Below the pieces are notes generated by a model that was not told the origin of the DNA, made no database searches, and worked only from the letters and a program-made list of their open reading frames with translations. The position numbers and the translations under genes were made by a program. Positions 52,117-61,107 of a stretch of 64,000 bases of DNA are shown one piece after another (positions within the stretch are counted from its first letter, which is position 1; each line of letters starts with the position of its first letter). This DNA is from an uncultured Faecalicatena sp. (lineage in GTDB: Bacteria; Bacillota; Clostridia; Lachnospirales; Lachnospiraceae): contig CABTYO010000005.1 of assembly GCA_902489075.1 (NCBI GenBank), forward strand, positions 70,756-134,755, in the 5' to 3' direction.

Positions 52117-52607
52117 AGTAAGATTTTCAATTTCAAAAAAAGAAGTACTAGAGTATACTAACACCATAAATGTTACAAAAAATTTATAAAAAATTCACTT
52201 TTGGTTTATCCATCAATGAATACCCGGCAGGAACGCTCAGCAGATTTGTTCGTTTTTCGCGGCAGGAGCCGCAGGATTCAAATAAGAATACTGGAGTGAT
52301 TTCTGCACGTCTGTTGTCCACGATATGGTCGATCTTACAGGAATCCGGATTTTTCTGCCGGATCTGGTATAGAAAGAAGAACGTAATGTAACAGGCAAAT
52401 ATATATGAGGGTGAAGGAGGGATAGTTATGCTGGAAAGTACAATGACATCGAAAGGAATGGCTGGTGCAGGGTAACGATGCATGGCCGGTGCCGGCAGTT
52501 TGGATGACCCTGAAACGGAACCATTTCCCAGGGTAAGGGCAGAAGGCTGGACGGTACAAAAGATTATTACCAAAATCAGTATGGCTGAAGAAGTAGGAGG
52601 AAGAAAA
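52117..52607 (+). promoter_or_regulatory. Long leader of the ABC importer operon with a -10 element and a 15-codon upstream frame
   Basis: TATACT (52154-52159) with a weak TTTCAA at -35 (52131-52136) gives a possible promoter, and a leader of about 440 nt. Within it, 52428-52475 encodes a 15-residue peptide (MLESTMTSKGMAGAG) behind an excellent AAGGAGG site at 52414-52420. Its stop is in frame with the permease, whose own start is 133 bp on. A 73-codon frame at 52170-52391 has no ribosome site. Confidence 0.5.
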
Positions 52608-53582
52608 GTGGGAAAGATTAAACAAAATCCTTTTGTCAAAAAGGTGGGGTTTAACAGAATCGTGTTATGCTTCGTTTTGATTCTTCTGTATGGTTTCTTC
52701 TGCGTAATGACGCAGGGAAGATTCGCAGGGATGAATCGAATTCTGAATGCCCTTAACTATGCATATTTTCTTGGATTCTTATCATTAGGAGTTACTTTTG
52801 TAATTGCAACAGGCGGAATTGATTTCTCGATTGGACCGGTTATGTTCTGCTGTGCACTTGTTTCAGGATACAGCCTGATCTCATATGGGGTGCCTATGGC
52901 AGCAGCTATCGTGATCAGTCTTCTGGTAGGACTTGTATTTGGAATTTTCAACGGATATCTGGTTGCATACTGGTCAGTCCCGTCATTCATTACTTCAATG
53001 GCAAGTATGAATATTGCAAAAGGTGTTGCATCTGTATTTACAAAGACACAGTCCGTAAGCTGGCCGCAGCAGGCAGCAGAAGGCGGCTGGTACAGATATC
53101 TGGTAAAGGTAGGGGATATTCCGGTAGGTCTGTTCATCTTCCTTGCAATCGCAGTAATCTGTGCAGTGATTCTGAACAAGACAAGGATCGGACGCTACAT
53201 CTTATCTCTGGGAAGCAACAAAGAGGCAGTAAGGCTCTCCGGTGTTGATGTTAAGAAGTGGGAGATGCTCGCATATATCATCTGTGGAGTGCTTGTTGGT
53301 ATCAGCGCATTGTTCTATGTATCTGCATACACGACTGTTCAGCCGGGTTATGGCGATCAGTACAACAACGAGGCAATTGCCGGATGTGTTATGGGCGGAA
53401 CCTCTATGGCAGGTGGACTTGCATCCATCAGTGGTACTGTAATCGGTGTATTTATTATCGCTCTGCTTCAGGAAGGCATCCTGGCTCTTGGCCTTGATAA
53501 AAACTATCAGTTGATTATTACAGGTATTATTGTTATTGTAGCCGTATTCAGTGATGTTGTTTCAAGACGTAGAAAGAACTAA
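52608..53582 (+). CDS. Sugar ABC transporter permease, RbsC-like (first)
   Basis: The 324-residue membrane protein has the RbsC/MglC pattern: SLGVTFVIATGGIDFSIGPVMFCCALVSG, IFNGYLVAYWSVPSFI, GRYILSLGSNKEAVRLSGVDV, and EAIAGCVMGGTSMAGGLASISGT. The start is GTG at 52608, seven bases after AGGAGG; an upstream in-frame ATG at 52482 would add a hydrophilic stretch with no ribosome site. A second paralogous permease lies beyond the ATPase, implying a heterodimeric channel. Confidence 0.88.
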   Translation: MGKIKQNPFVKKVGFNRIVLCFVLILLYGFFCVMTQGRFAGMNRILNALNYAYFLGFLSLGVTFVIATGGIDFSIGPVMFCCALVSGYSLISYGVPMAAAIVISLLVGLVFGIFNGYLVAYWSVPSFITSMASMNIAKGVASVFTKTQSVSWPQQAAEGGWYRYLVKVGDIPVGLFIFLAIAVICAVILNKTRIGRYILSLGSNKEAVRLSGVDVKKWEMLAYIICGVLVGISALFYVSAYTTVQPGYGDQYNNEAIAGCVMGGTSMAGGLASISGTVIGVFIIALLQEGILALGLDKNYQLIITGIIVIVAVFSDVVSRRRKN

Positions 53583-53650
53583 TATGAAAACTAATATGGA
53601 AATAATGATACATGGAAATTTGAAGGTGAAAGAAAGGCAAGGGTAAGAGA

Positions 53651-55147
53651 ATGGGCGAAGTTATATTAACAATGAAAGATATTGATAAATCTTTCCCTGG
53701 TGTTCATGCATTGGACCACGTAAATCTGGAGGTCAGAAAAGGTGAAGTCCTTGCGCTGATGGGAGAGAATGGTGCCGGAAAGTCTACACTGATGAAGGTA
53801 CTGACTGGTATTTATACAAAAGATTCCGGAACGATTACATATGAAGGTAAAGAAGTAGAGTTTTCAAACACAAGAGAAGCACAGGATGCAGGTATCGTAA
53901 TCGTGCATCAGGAGCTGAACATGCTTGGTCATCTGACAGTTGCACAGAATATCTTTATCGGACGTGAGTTCAAAAAGGGTATCCGCATCGATGACAAGAA
54001 GATGAATGAAGAGGCTTCAAAGCTCTTTAAGAGAATGAATATCGACATTGATCCGAAGGAGACGATGAGCAGACTTACAGTTGGTAAGCAGCAGATGTGT
54101 GAGATTGCAAAAGCAATTTCTCATGAAGCAAAGGTTATCATTTTCGATGAGCCTTCCGCAGCACTGACAGAGACAGAGATCGAAGAGCTGTTCAAGATCA
54201 TCCGTGACTTAAGGGAGAAAGATCTTGGTATCGTATACATTTCTCACCGTATGGATGAGATCAAGAAGATTACAGACCGTGTTACAGTCATGAGAGATGG
54301 TACATATGTAGGAACTCTGATTACAAAGGACAGTACAAAAGATGATATCATCAACATGATGGTCGGCCGTGTTATTTATGAAGATCCGAAGACAGAGAGC
54401 ACGGTTCCTAAGGATGCTCCTGTAGTATTGAAAGTGGATCACCTCAATGCAGGCAAGATGGTACAGGATGTAAGCTTTGAATTACATAAAGGCGAGATCC
54501 TTGGTTTCTCAGGACTGATGGGAGCCGGACGTACAGAGACAGCACGTGCACTCTTCGGAGCAGACCCGGTTGACAGCGGCGATATTTATATCAATGGTGA
54601 GAAAGTAACCATTAACAACCCGCAGGATGCTGTTAAGCATGGTATCGGATATCTGTCAGAGGACAGAAAGAGATACGGAATCGTAGTTCAGAAGTCTGTA
54701 GCAGAGAATACTACAATGGCAACTCTGGAGAACTACATGAGTGGTATCTTTATTGATAAAAAGAAAGAGAAAGAAGTTGCTCAGAAGTATGTAGACTCTC
54801 TTGCAACGAAGACACCGGATGTGGATCAGCTTGTTGTGAACCTGTCAGGTGGTAACCAGCAGAAGGTTGTTATCGCCAAGTGGCTGACAAGAAACTGTGA
54901 TATCCTGATATTCGATGAACCTACAAGAGGTATCGATGTCGGTGCCAAGAGTGAGATTTACAAATTGATGAACCAGCTGGCAGCAGAAGGCAAAGCCATT
55001 ATTATGATATCCTCTGAGATGACGGAAATATTACGTATGAGTGATAGAATTGTCGTAATGTGTGAAGGTAAGAAGACAGGTGAGCTGGATATTTCCGAGG
55101 CTACACAGGAAAATATCATGAATCTGGCTACACGAGAGATTGAGTAG
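53651..55147 (+). CDS. Sugar ABC transporter ATPase, RbsA/MglA-like
   Basis: The 498-residue protein has two ABC domains. The first has Walker A GENGAGKST, LTVGKQQMCEIAKA and Walker B VIIFDEPSAALT. The second has the degenerate GLMGAGRTET in place of Walker A, plus LSGGNQQKVVIAKWL and LIFDEPTRGIDVGAK. That degeneracy is normal in RbsA/MglA proteins. It sits between two permease genes and energises import of a monosaccharide; deoxyhexose is the contextual guess. Confidence 0.92.
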   Translation: MGEVILTMKDIDKSFPGVHALDHVNLEVRKGEVLALMGENGAGKSTLMKVLTGIYTKDSGTITYEGKEVEFSNTREAQDAGIVIVHQELNMLGHLTVAQNIFIGREFKKGIRIDDKKMNEEASKLFKRMNIDIDPKETMSRLTVGKQQMCEIAKAISHEAKVIIFDEPSAALTETEIEELFKIIRDLREKDLGIVYISHRMDEIKKITDRVTVMRDGTYVGTLITKDSTKDDIINMMVGRVIYEDPKTESTVPKDAPVVLKVDHLNAGKMVQDVSFELHKGEILGFSGLMGAGRTETARALFGADPVDSGDIYINGEKVTINNPQDAVKHGIGYLSEDRKRYGIVVQKSVAENTTMATLENYMSGIFIDKKKEKEVAQKYVDSLATKTPDVDQLVVNLSGGNQQKVVIAKWLTRNCDILIFDEPTRGIDVGAKSEIYKLMNQLAAEGKAIIMISSEMTEILRMSDRIVVMCEGKKTGELDISEATQENIMNLATREIE

Positions 55148-55160
55148 GGAGGAAAATAAA

Positions 55161-56165
55161 ATGGCAGACAATAAGACTAAAGTGGCTGGCAGAAAGGAGT
55201 CTACAATTGATAGACTGGGAGGACAGAAATTCATCGTTCTTCTGGTAGTAATCGCATTGTTTATCTTCTTCTGTGCATTCAGTCCGAACTTCAGAAAATA
55301 TACAACGTTTGTAAGTATTTTGGATTATTCATATTACATCACATTGATGGCGATCGGTGTTGCATTTCCAATTATGACGGCAGGTGTAGACCTTTCCATT
55401 GGTACAGGACTCATCTGTTACTCACTGGTAGGCGGATACCTGATCTCCTTCCACGGATGGCCGACATGGGCAGGAATGCTGATCAGTGTTCTGTTCGGTG
55501 TGGCAATGGGAGTAGTGAACGGATGTCTGGTAGCACTTATGGATCTACCACCATTCCTGGCAACGCTTTGTACCTGTATGATTACCCGTGGACTTGGTTC
55601 CATTATTGTAGGCGGCTTCGGTATCTCATGGCCGGCTGCAGGCGGAGAAGGCGGATGGTTCAGAAGCATCTTCAAGATCCAGGTGAATGGTTTAAATATT
55701 CCGATTGGTTTCCTGTGGATCATCATTATCGTGATTCTTATGACCTTTGTGCTGAACCATACAAAGATCGGACGTTATACACTGGCAATCGGAAGTAACA
55801 AAGAAGCAACCAGATTATCAGGTGTTAATGTAAAGTTCTATCACATTTTTGCATATGTGATTTCAGGATTCTTTGCAGGATTAGCAGCAATTTCTTATTC
55901 CGCTATCTTTGCAACAGTTCAGCCTGGTACAGGTGCCGGATTCGAGCTTGAGGCAATTGGTGGAGCGATCATCGGTGGTGTGTCCATGTCAGGTGGTGCA
56001 GGAAGCATTACAGGAACACTGGCAGGTGTATTCGTAATCTGTCTGCTTAAGACAGGACTTCCGTTTATCGGATTGACAGCAAACTGGCAGCAGATCATCA
56101 CAGGTTTTGTATTGATCGCAGCCGTACTGGTAGATATCTTAAAGAGAAAGAAAGAAAGAGTCTAA
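55161..56165 (+). CDS. Sugar ABC transporter permease, RbsC-like (second)
   Basis: The 334-residue permease has AIGVAFPIMTAGVDLSIGTGLICYSL, MGVVNGCLVALMDLPPFLATL, GRYTLAIGSNKEATRLSGVNV and EAIGGAIIGGVSMSGGAGSITGT. It is a diverged paralogue of the permease encoded at 52608. The ATG at 55161 follows a GGGAGG site; a TTG 21 bp upstream is unlikely. A hairpin separates it from the binding-lipoprotein gene. Confidence 0.88.
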   Translation: MADNKTKVAGRKESTIDRLGGQKFIVLLVVIALFIFFCAFSPNFRKYTTFVSILDYSYYITLMAIGVAFPIMTAGVDLSIGTGLICYSLVGGYLISFHGWPTWAGMLISVLFGVAMGVVNGCLVALMDLPPFLATLCTCMITRGLGSIIVGGFGISWPAAGGEGGWFRSIFKIQVNGLNIPIGFLWIIIIVILMTFVLNHTKIGRYTLAIGSNKEATRLSGVNVKFYHIFAYVISGFFAGLAAISYSAIFATVQPGTGAGFELEAIGGAIIGGVSMSGGAGSITGTLAGVFVICLLKTGLPFIGLTANWQQIITGFVLIAAVLVDILKRKKERV

Positions 56166-56193
56166 TTACGTAACTTTATTTCAAGGATAGTCA

Positions 56194-56232
56194 GCAGCCC
56201 GGGAGACGGGAGAAGAATCCGTTCCCGGCTGT
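56194..56232 (+). other. Hairpin between permease and binding-lipoprotein genes
   Basis: CAGCCCGGGA pairs with TTCCCGGCTG with a one-base bulge and no T-run. Such hairpins often protect the abundant binding-protein mRNA segment. Confidence 0.4.
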
Positions 56233-56270
56233 TACTATAAAACTATTTTATGTCAGGAGGACAAAAAATT

Positions 56271-57416
56271 ATGAAAAAGAAAGTTTTAGCAGTGTTACTC
56301 AGTGGATGCATGGTAGCTGGAATGATCGCTGGATGCGGAAGCAAAGGTGATGACACAAAGAAAGCTGACGACACAACAAAGACAGAAGACACAAAATCAG
56401 ACAAAGCATCTGATGATGCAAAGGGCGGATATCACTTTGAAGTTGTTGTAAAGAGCTTCCAGTCATCATACTGGCAGGCAGCTGTTCAGGGAATCAAGCA
56501 GGCAGAGGAAGAACTGGGTGTTACAGCTAACACAACAGGACCGAATGCTGAGTCTGATATCGCTGACCAGGTTAACATGCTGAACAACGCAATCAGCCAG
56601 AAACCAGACGGTATCGCTCTTGCAGCATGTGACCAGAACTCAGTTCTTGAGTCACTGCAGACAGCACTTGACCAGAAGATTCCTGTAGTATGCTTCGACT
56701 CAGGTGTACCAGGAGCTCCAGAAGGATCTGTATATGCAACAGTTGTAACAAACAACGGTGCAGCAGGTGCTATCGCAGCTGATAAGATCTACGAAGCAGT
56801 AAAAGACAAAATTGCAAAAGCTGACAAGCCAGTCAGAGTTGGTGAAGTTAACCAGGATGCTACATCCGCTAACATCACAGAGCGTGGTCTTGGATTTGTT
56901 AACAGATTCATCGAGCTTGCAACAGCTGACGGAAAGAAAGTTGCTGTAACAGGAAATGACTACTATGTTGGTAAAGTAGATGACAAGGGTGATGAGAAGA
57001 CAGCTGACATCATCATCGAGATCGCAGTACCGGCTCAGACAACAGTTGAACTGTGTGCTACAGAGGCTTCTAACATCATGAACAAGAACGATACAATCGC
57101 TATGTTCGGTTCTAACCAGGTTTCTGCAGAGGGTGTTCTGACAGCTAACCAGAACCTGAACGTATTAGGATCTGACCCAGAGAAGAACATTGTTGCTGCT
57201 GGATTCGATGCTGGTAAGACAATCAAAGCTGCTGTTAAAGATGGTACATTAATCGGTGCTGTTACACAGTCTCCTCTGATGCAGGGTAAATTATCTATCG
57301 AAACACTTACAAAGATCTGCAACGGCGAAAAAGTAAGTGATATCGAGACAGATGGTTACTGGTATGATTCTACAAACATGGAAGATCCTGACATCATGCC
57401 AAACCTGTATGACTAA
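56271..57416 (+). CDS. Sugar-binding lipoprotein of the ABC importer
   Basis: The 381-residue protein has a lipoprotein signal peptide with lipobox MIAGC (Cys22), an Asp/Lys/Thr-rich linker, and an RbsB-like fold: VVVKSFQSSYWQAAVQGIKQAEEELGV, ISQKPDGIALAACDQNSV, VVCFDSGVPGA, VTNNGAAGAIAADKIYE, KNIVAAGFDAGK. Codons are strongly biased (GCT, GAC, AAC, ACA), as expected for high expression. The ATG at 56271 follows CAGGAGG. A terminator follows, ending the importer operon. Confidence 0.92.
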   Translation: MKKKVLAVLLSGCMVAGMIAGCGSKGDDTKKADDTTKTEDTKSDKASDDAKGGYHFEVVVKSFQSSYWQAAVQGIKQAEEELGVTANTTGPNAESDIADQVNMLNNAISQKPDGIALAACDQNSVLESLQTALDQKIPVVCFDSGVPGAPEGSVYATVVTNNGAAGAIAADKIYEAVKDKIAKADKPVRVGEVNQDATSANITERGLGFVNRFIELATADGKKVAVTGNDYYVGKVDDKGDEKTADIIIEIAVPAQTTVELCATEASNIMNKNDTIAMFGSNQVSAEGVLTANQNLNVLGSDPEKNIVAAGFDAGKTIKAAVKDGTLIGAVTQSPLMQGKLSIETLTKICNGEKVSDIETDGYWYDSTNMEDPDIMPNLYD

Positions 57417-57451
57417 TCATAACAGAGCATAATAATTGCAGTAAATTAAGG

Positions 57452-57480
57452 AGGAACCGGGGGTGACCCGGTTCCTTTTC
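57452..57480 (+). terminator. Intrinsic terminator after the importer operon
   Basis: AGGAACCGGG (57452-57461) pairs with CCCGGTTCCT (57467-57476) with a five-base loop and a T-run. Confidence 0.85.
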
Positions 57481-57566
57481 AATTCAGAATCTGTTATAAT
57501 ACCTGTTATATGATGTACCGGCAGTTGATGCCATACACGTAAAAGATAAGACACGGGAGGACGAGT

Positions 57567-58007
57567 ATGCTTCAGGGAATAGAAACCATCTTTGACAAGA
57601 AGGAAAAGATGATAGGCCATCTGAAAAAGAAGAGTTATGAGAGCAACACGAAGATGTTTATCGAAAAGAACGGGCATTTTTTTCAGGAGATGGCGGATTA
57701 TGTAGGACAGGCAGAAGATAAGGAGAACGCTGCCAGTGAGATCGGTGAATGTCTGGTACAGGCAGTGAAGGACCACTTATCAAATAAGAAAGGGATCGTG
57801 GAGTCGTATACCCAGGTGGATCTGAATTTCTTTATGATTTATTATGTCTTTCCAACGGTTTTAGGTTTGGAAACAGAGGATTCCAAAGTGATAGCAGAGG
57901 GAATCCGCAAGGCCTGGAAGAAGGGCTTTAAGGAGGGGGATATTCAGTATACAGACTATGATACTTTATATGGAGCCTTCAGAGAGAAGATATTTGGGAT
58001 ATTTTAA
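57567..58007 (+). CDS. Conserved-looking protein of unknown function
   Basis: I do not recognise this 146-residue protein. It is soluble and charged, mostly helical by eye, with no membrane segment, no cysteine-metal motif and no known catalytic signature. Seen: KKKSYESNTKMFIEKNGHFFQEMADYV, LVQAVKDHL, LNFFMIYYVFPTVLGLETEDS, AWKKGFKEGDIQYTDYDTLYGAF. A GGGAGGACGAGT site precedes the ATG. It is flanked by terminators on both sides, so it is monocistronic. Confidence 0.6.
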   Translation: MLQGIETIFDKKEKMIGHLKKKSYESNTKMFIEKNGHFFQEMADYVGQAEDKENAASEIGECLVQAVKDHLSNKKGIVESYTQVDLNFFMIYYVFPTVLGLETEDSKVIAEGIRKAWKKGFKEGDIQYTDYDTLYGAFREKIFGIF

Positions 58008-58026
58008 CCTCATAAGGAAACAGTGG

Positions 58027-58088
58027 AACGGATTTGGAAGATCCGTTTTACGGGCAGGAACCGGCGCGATGACTGTGTCGGTTTTTTG
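58027..58088 (+). terminator. Two terminator hairpins in series
   Basis: AACGGAT/ATCCGTT followed by TTT (58027-58049) and AACCG/CGGTT followed by TTTT (58059-58088). The second is weaker in stem but has the longer T-run. Confidence 0.6.
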
Positions 58089-58113
58089 TTGTTCTTTTAA
58101 CATGCGGAATCGC

Positions 58114-58142
58114 TTGAGAATAATCAGGAAAAAAGGTATAAT
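58114..58142 (+). promoter_or_regulatory. Promoter for the GGDEF gene
   Basis: TTGAGA (58114-58119), 17 bp, TATAAT (58137-58142). The expected transcription start lies at about 58149, so an in-frame ATG there would be leaderless; the later ATG at 58194 is the better start. Confidence 0.7.
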
Positions 58143-58193
58143 AACAATATGTATTTAGATCGGCCAGATTCTTTTGAGAAAAGAGGCGTCGGT

Positions 58194-60068
58194 ATGAAGG
58201 GACAGAAGGACAGGCAGAAAAAGAGCATGCAGCGATATGGGATATTCCTGCTTTTGGGGAGTCTTATTTTGACGGGTATTATGGCAGCGGCTATGCTCAG
58301 GATGTATCAGGATAGGAACAGCCGGATTTTCAACTCTCTTGTGGAGGAGAATCTGACCTCACTCCATAAGGGCCAGGTGAAAGAGATTGATGCATCCATC
58401 AAGGAAGTACAGACATTAGTAAAAGGGATCGCGCAGATCTATGAGACGACAGATAATGTGGATCACGAACTGAACGGTTTATACCAGGATGCGGTTGAGA
58501 AGCTGGATATTCTGTACGAGCTGGACTATTATCCTGGTGACCTTCTAAGGAGCAGCATACAGGCAGATCATGTGCAGGAACGCGATAAGAGTGTGATTGC
58601 TAAGCTTCTTGAGGGGAAGAGTGTGATCTCGGATGTGTTTCCTTCAAAGCAGCTGAAAGGGGACTACGCAGTCAGTGTGATGGAACCTGTCAGAAAAGAT
58701 GGTGCGACTACAGGGGTGGTCTGTGGCTTTATAAAGGCAGATGAACTGATGCGGATTACGACACGTGCGGATTATGACTGGGCTTCTAACTTTCTGATTA
58801 AGCAGGATGGAAGCCTGATCATGGATGAAGATACTTATTATGGTGAGGATGAAAATCTTTTTCAGGATTTCAAGGATATGAAGATCGCCAAGGATAAGAT
58901 TCAGGAAGTCCGGGATGGACTTGCATCGGGATCAACAACACTGGTCTCCATGGAGAGCCCGCGCGAAGGACAGTTTTTTGTTATTACGACGGAACTCGGA
59001 TATAATGGGTGGGTGCTCATGTCCATGACCCATTCCAATGAAGTAAAAGGGTATTCCGTGTCCATTATGAAGAATACGAGAATGCTGATCATCTCACTGC
59101 TGATATTCCTGGCTGTTCTGCTTGGCGGGGCTGCAGGAATCTATATTCAGCAGAGGGAGAGGCTGCGCAGGAATCAGGCGCGGTATGAACTGCTTGCACA
59201 GTTTTCCGACACGATTCTGTTTGAGTATGACTGCACGTCCAAGGCATTGGCTTTCACACCGAATATTGCGAATCATTTTGAGGTGAGGCCGGAGGACATC
59301 CGCTATCCTTTTAGTGTGGGACAGAAGTTCAACCTTCTCCATCCCGATGATGTTGAGACTTTGCGGGAGATGCTCAAGGACATGCAGGAGGCTTCGAAGG
59401 ATGAGATGGAAGAGGATGTACGTTTCCTGAATAAAGACGGTGAATACCGCTGGATGCGCTGCCAGGCCCAGCTCTTACGGGACAGAAAGGGGAAGGCCAT
59501 TATGGTGGTCGGCAAGTTCTCTGATATTCATGATCAGAAGGAACAGGAAGAACGTCTGATTCAGAAGTCTTCGATTGATGCCATGACCGGTGCGATGAAC
59601 AGGGAGACGGCAGAAGAACAGATTGCAGAAAAGCTGAAGCATACCTCATCCGGCTTTTTCTTTATGCTGGATGTGGATAACTTTAAGTCGATTAATGACA
59701 GCTTTGGACATTCCGCAGGAGACAGTATTTTAGTTCAGCTCGTGAGGGAGATGAAGAAAGTATTCCGCCGCGAGGACGTGATTGGCAGGATCGGCGGCGA
59801 TGAATTTATTGTATTTGTGGCGGATGTAGAGGACAGAGCTGTTGCACAGAGTAAAGCAGAGAGTCTTCTGACACGGCTTGGAAAGCAGAAGGCAGAGTTT
59901 ACGGTCAGCATGGGTATCTCAGCCTTCCCATCTGATGGAAGCAGTTATCAGGAGCTGTACAAAGCGGCTGATGCCGCCATGTATGAGGCCAAACGGGAAG
60001 GCAAGAACAAGTTTAGTTTTGTGAAAACGAATGCACCAGACAGTTGTATCAGGGATGAAGAAGATTAG
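58194..60068 (+). CDS. Membrane sensor diguanylate cyclase (Cache-PAS-GGDEF)
   Basis: The 624-residue protein has a first membrane helix (GIFLLLGSLILTGIMAAAML), an extracytoplasmic Cache-like region, a second helix (MLIISLLIFLAVLLGGAAGIYI), a PAS domain (ILFEYDCTSKALAFTPNI; EYRWMRCQAQLL), and a C-terminal GGDEF domain with RIGGDEFIVFV. An RxxD inhibitory site (RRED) lies five residues before GGDEF, so product inhibition by c-di-GMP is likely. It faces the convergent AraC gene with an 8-bp gap. Confidence 0.9.
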   Translation: MKGQKDRQKKSMQRYGIFLLLGSLILTGIMAAAMLRMYQDRNSRIFNSLVEENLTSLHKGQVKEIDASIKEVQTLVKGIAQIYETTDNVDHELNGLYQDAVEKLDILYELDYYPGDLLRSSIQADHVQERDKSVIAKLLEGKSVISDVFPSKQLKGDYAVSVMEPVRKDGATTGVVCGFIKADELMRITTRADYDWASNFLIKQDGSLIMDEDTYYGEDENLFQDFKDMKIAKDKIQEVRDGLASGSTTLVSMESPREGQFFVITTELGYNGWVLMSMTHSNEVKGYSVSIMKNTRMLIISLLIFLAVLLGGAAGIYIQQRERLRRNQARYELLAQFSDTILFEYDCTSKALAFTPNIANHFEVRPEDIRYPFSVGQKFNLLHPDDVETLREMLKDMQEASKDEMEEDVRFLNKDGEYRWMRCQAQLLRDRKGKAIMVVGKFSDIHDQKEQEERLIQKSSIDAMTGAMNRETAEEQIAEKLKHTSSGFFFMLDVDNFKSINDSFGHSAGDSILVQLVREMKKVFRREDVIGRIGGDEFIVFVADVEDRAVAQSKAESLLTRLGKQKAEFTVSMGISAFPSDGSSYQELYKAADAAMYEAKREGKNKFSFVKTNAPDSCIRDEED

Positions 60069-60076
60069 AAAGTAAA

Positions 60077-60922
60077 TTATTTTAAATATTGTTTAGGGGT
60101 GGTTCCTTTGTACTTTTTAAAAGTCTTAATAAAGTAGCTTAAGTCATTGAAGCCGGAGTTGTATGCAACCTCCGTGATGGACTGGTCTGTTGTGAGGAGC
60201 TGGTAGCAGGCACGTTCGATCCGGTAGTAATTCAGATAGTCGATGGGGGTGCGGTGTGTCATCTCCTGAAAAAAGCGGCAGAAGTATTTGGGTGACATGT
60301 TGACGCTGCTGGACATCTCTTCGAGAGTGATCTGCTTATTATAAGAAGACTCCATGAATTCCAGTGCGGTTTTGAGCTGGACGATACGTTTGTGGTTGCG
60401 CGGCGGCTGCGCCGGAGCCGGATTATAGTACTTTTGTGAGAAGACCAGCCCGATCATCTGATAGAGATTTCCGATGACTGCCAGCTGATAACCTTCCTTT
60501 TTAGAGGCGATCGCATCGAATATGGACCAGATGTTCTGGTGGATATCGTTATAAGATTCCGGATAGACACAGGCAGGCTCCACTTCGTGGTCGATCACCC
60601 TGCGGATGAGTCTGCAGCAGGCATCATTCTTATTCATCAGCATATTCATATCGAAAACGATGCACTCATAGGTGCAGTCATGAGGGATGCCGGAATGGAC
60701 CGAGCCGGCCGGGATGAAGATGGCAGAACCCTCATAAACTGTGTATTCCTGCTCATCTATGGATAATTGGAAGCTTCCTTCCAGGATCCGGATGAGTTCA
60801 AATTCTACATGCCAGTGCAGAGACATGACATATTGGGGATGCATGGGTGTGACATGGTGGTATTCGAAGGGAAAGTCTACCGTGCCACGCTGCCAGCTCT
60901 CCCGGTAATTGATATATTGCAT
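60077..60922 (-). CDS. AraC-family regulator, divergent from fucK-fucI
   Basis: The 281-residue protein has a cupin sensor (MSLHWHVEFELIRILEGSFQLSIDEQEYTVYEGSAIFIPAGSVHSG) and two AraC helices-turn-helix (ITLEEMSSSVNMSPKYFCRFFQEMTHRTP; SITEVAYNSGFNDLSYFIKTFKKYKGTTPKQYL). Divergent orientation from fucK-fucI, with a shared 185-bp region, suggests it activates them in response to fucose (inference). The start has GGAGGAG upstream on the minus strand. Confidence 0.87.
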   Translation of the reverse strand: MQYINYRESWQRGTVDFPFEYHHVTPMHPQYVMSLHWHVEFELIRILEGSFQLSIDEQEYTVYEGSAIFIPAGSVHSGIPHDCTYECIVFDMNMLMNKNDACCRLIRRVIDHEVEPACVYPESYNDIHQNIWSIFDAIASKKEGYQLAVIGNLYQMIGLVFSQKYYNPAPAQPPRNHKRIVQLKTALEFMESSYNKQITLEEMSSSVNMSPKYFCRFFQEMTHRTPIDYLNYYRIERACYQLLTTDQSITEVAYNSGFNDLSYFIKTFKKYKGTTPKQYLK

Positions 60923-60959
60923 GATTCTCCTCCATGTGAATATTGTTATATTTTTTACT

Positions 60960-60989
60960 ATTATAGCACAAGTATATTTCCAGGTACAA
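60960..60989 (-). promoter_or_regulatory. Promoter of the divergent AraC gene
   Basis: On the minus strand, TTGTAC (60984-60989), 18 bp, TATAAT (60960-60965). Confidence 0.55.
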
Positions 60990-61017
60990 TGCTAAAATGA
61001 AGTCAGTGAAAAGGTGA

Positions 61018-61049
61018 ATACAGAGCCACACGAAAGGAACTGTATTCGG
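61018..61049 (+). promoter_or_regulatory. Inverted repeat upstream of fucK
   Basis: GAATACAG and CTGTATTC form 8-bp arms separated by 16 bp, 59 bp before the fucK start. It may be a regulator site or a leader hairpin. Confidence 0.4.
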
Positions 61050-61107
61050 GACCAGGCAGCAAAGCAGATGAGATATCTCTTAGCTGATTTTGAAAGGAGG
61101 AAGATGT

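Noticed and set aside
52170..52391. 73-codon frame in the importer leader
   Set aside because: No ribosome site, no recognisable domain, and it lies in a leader region; probably chance.
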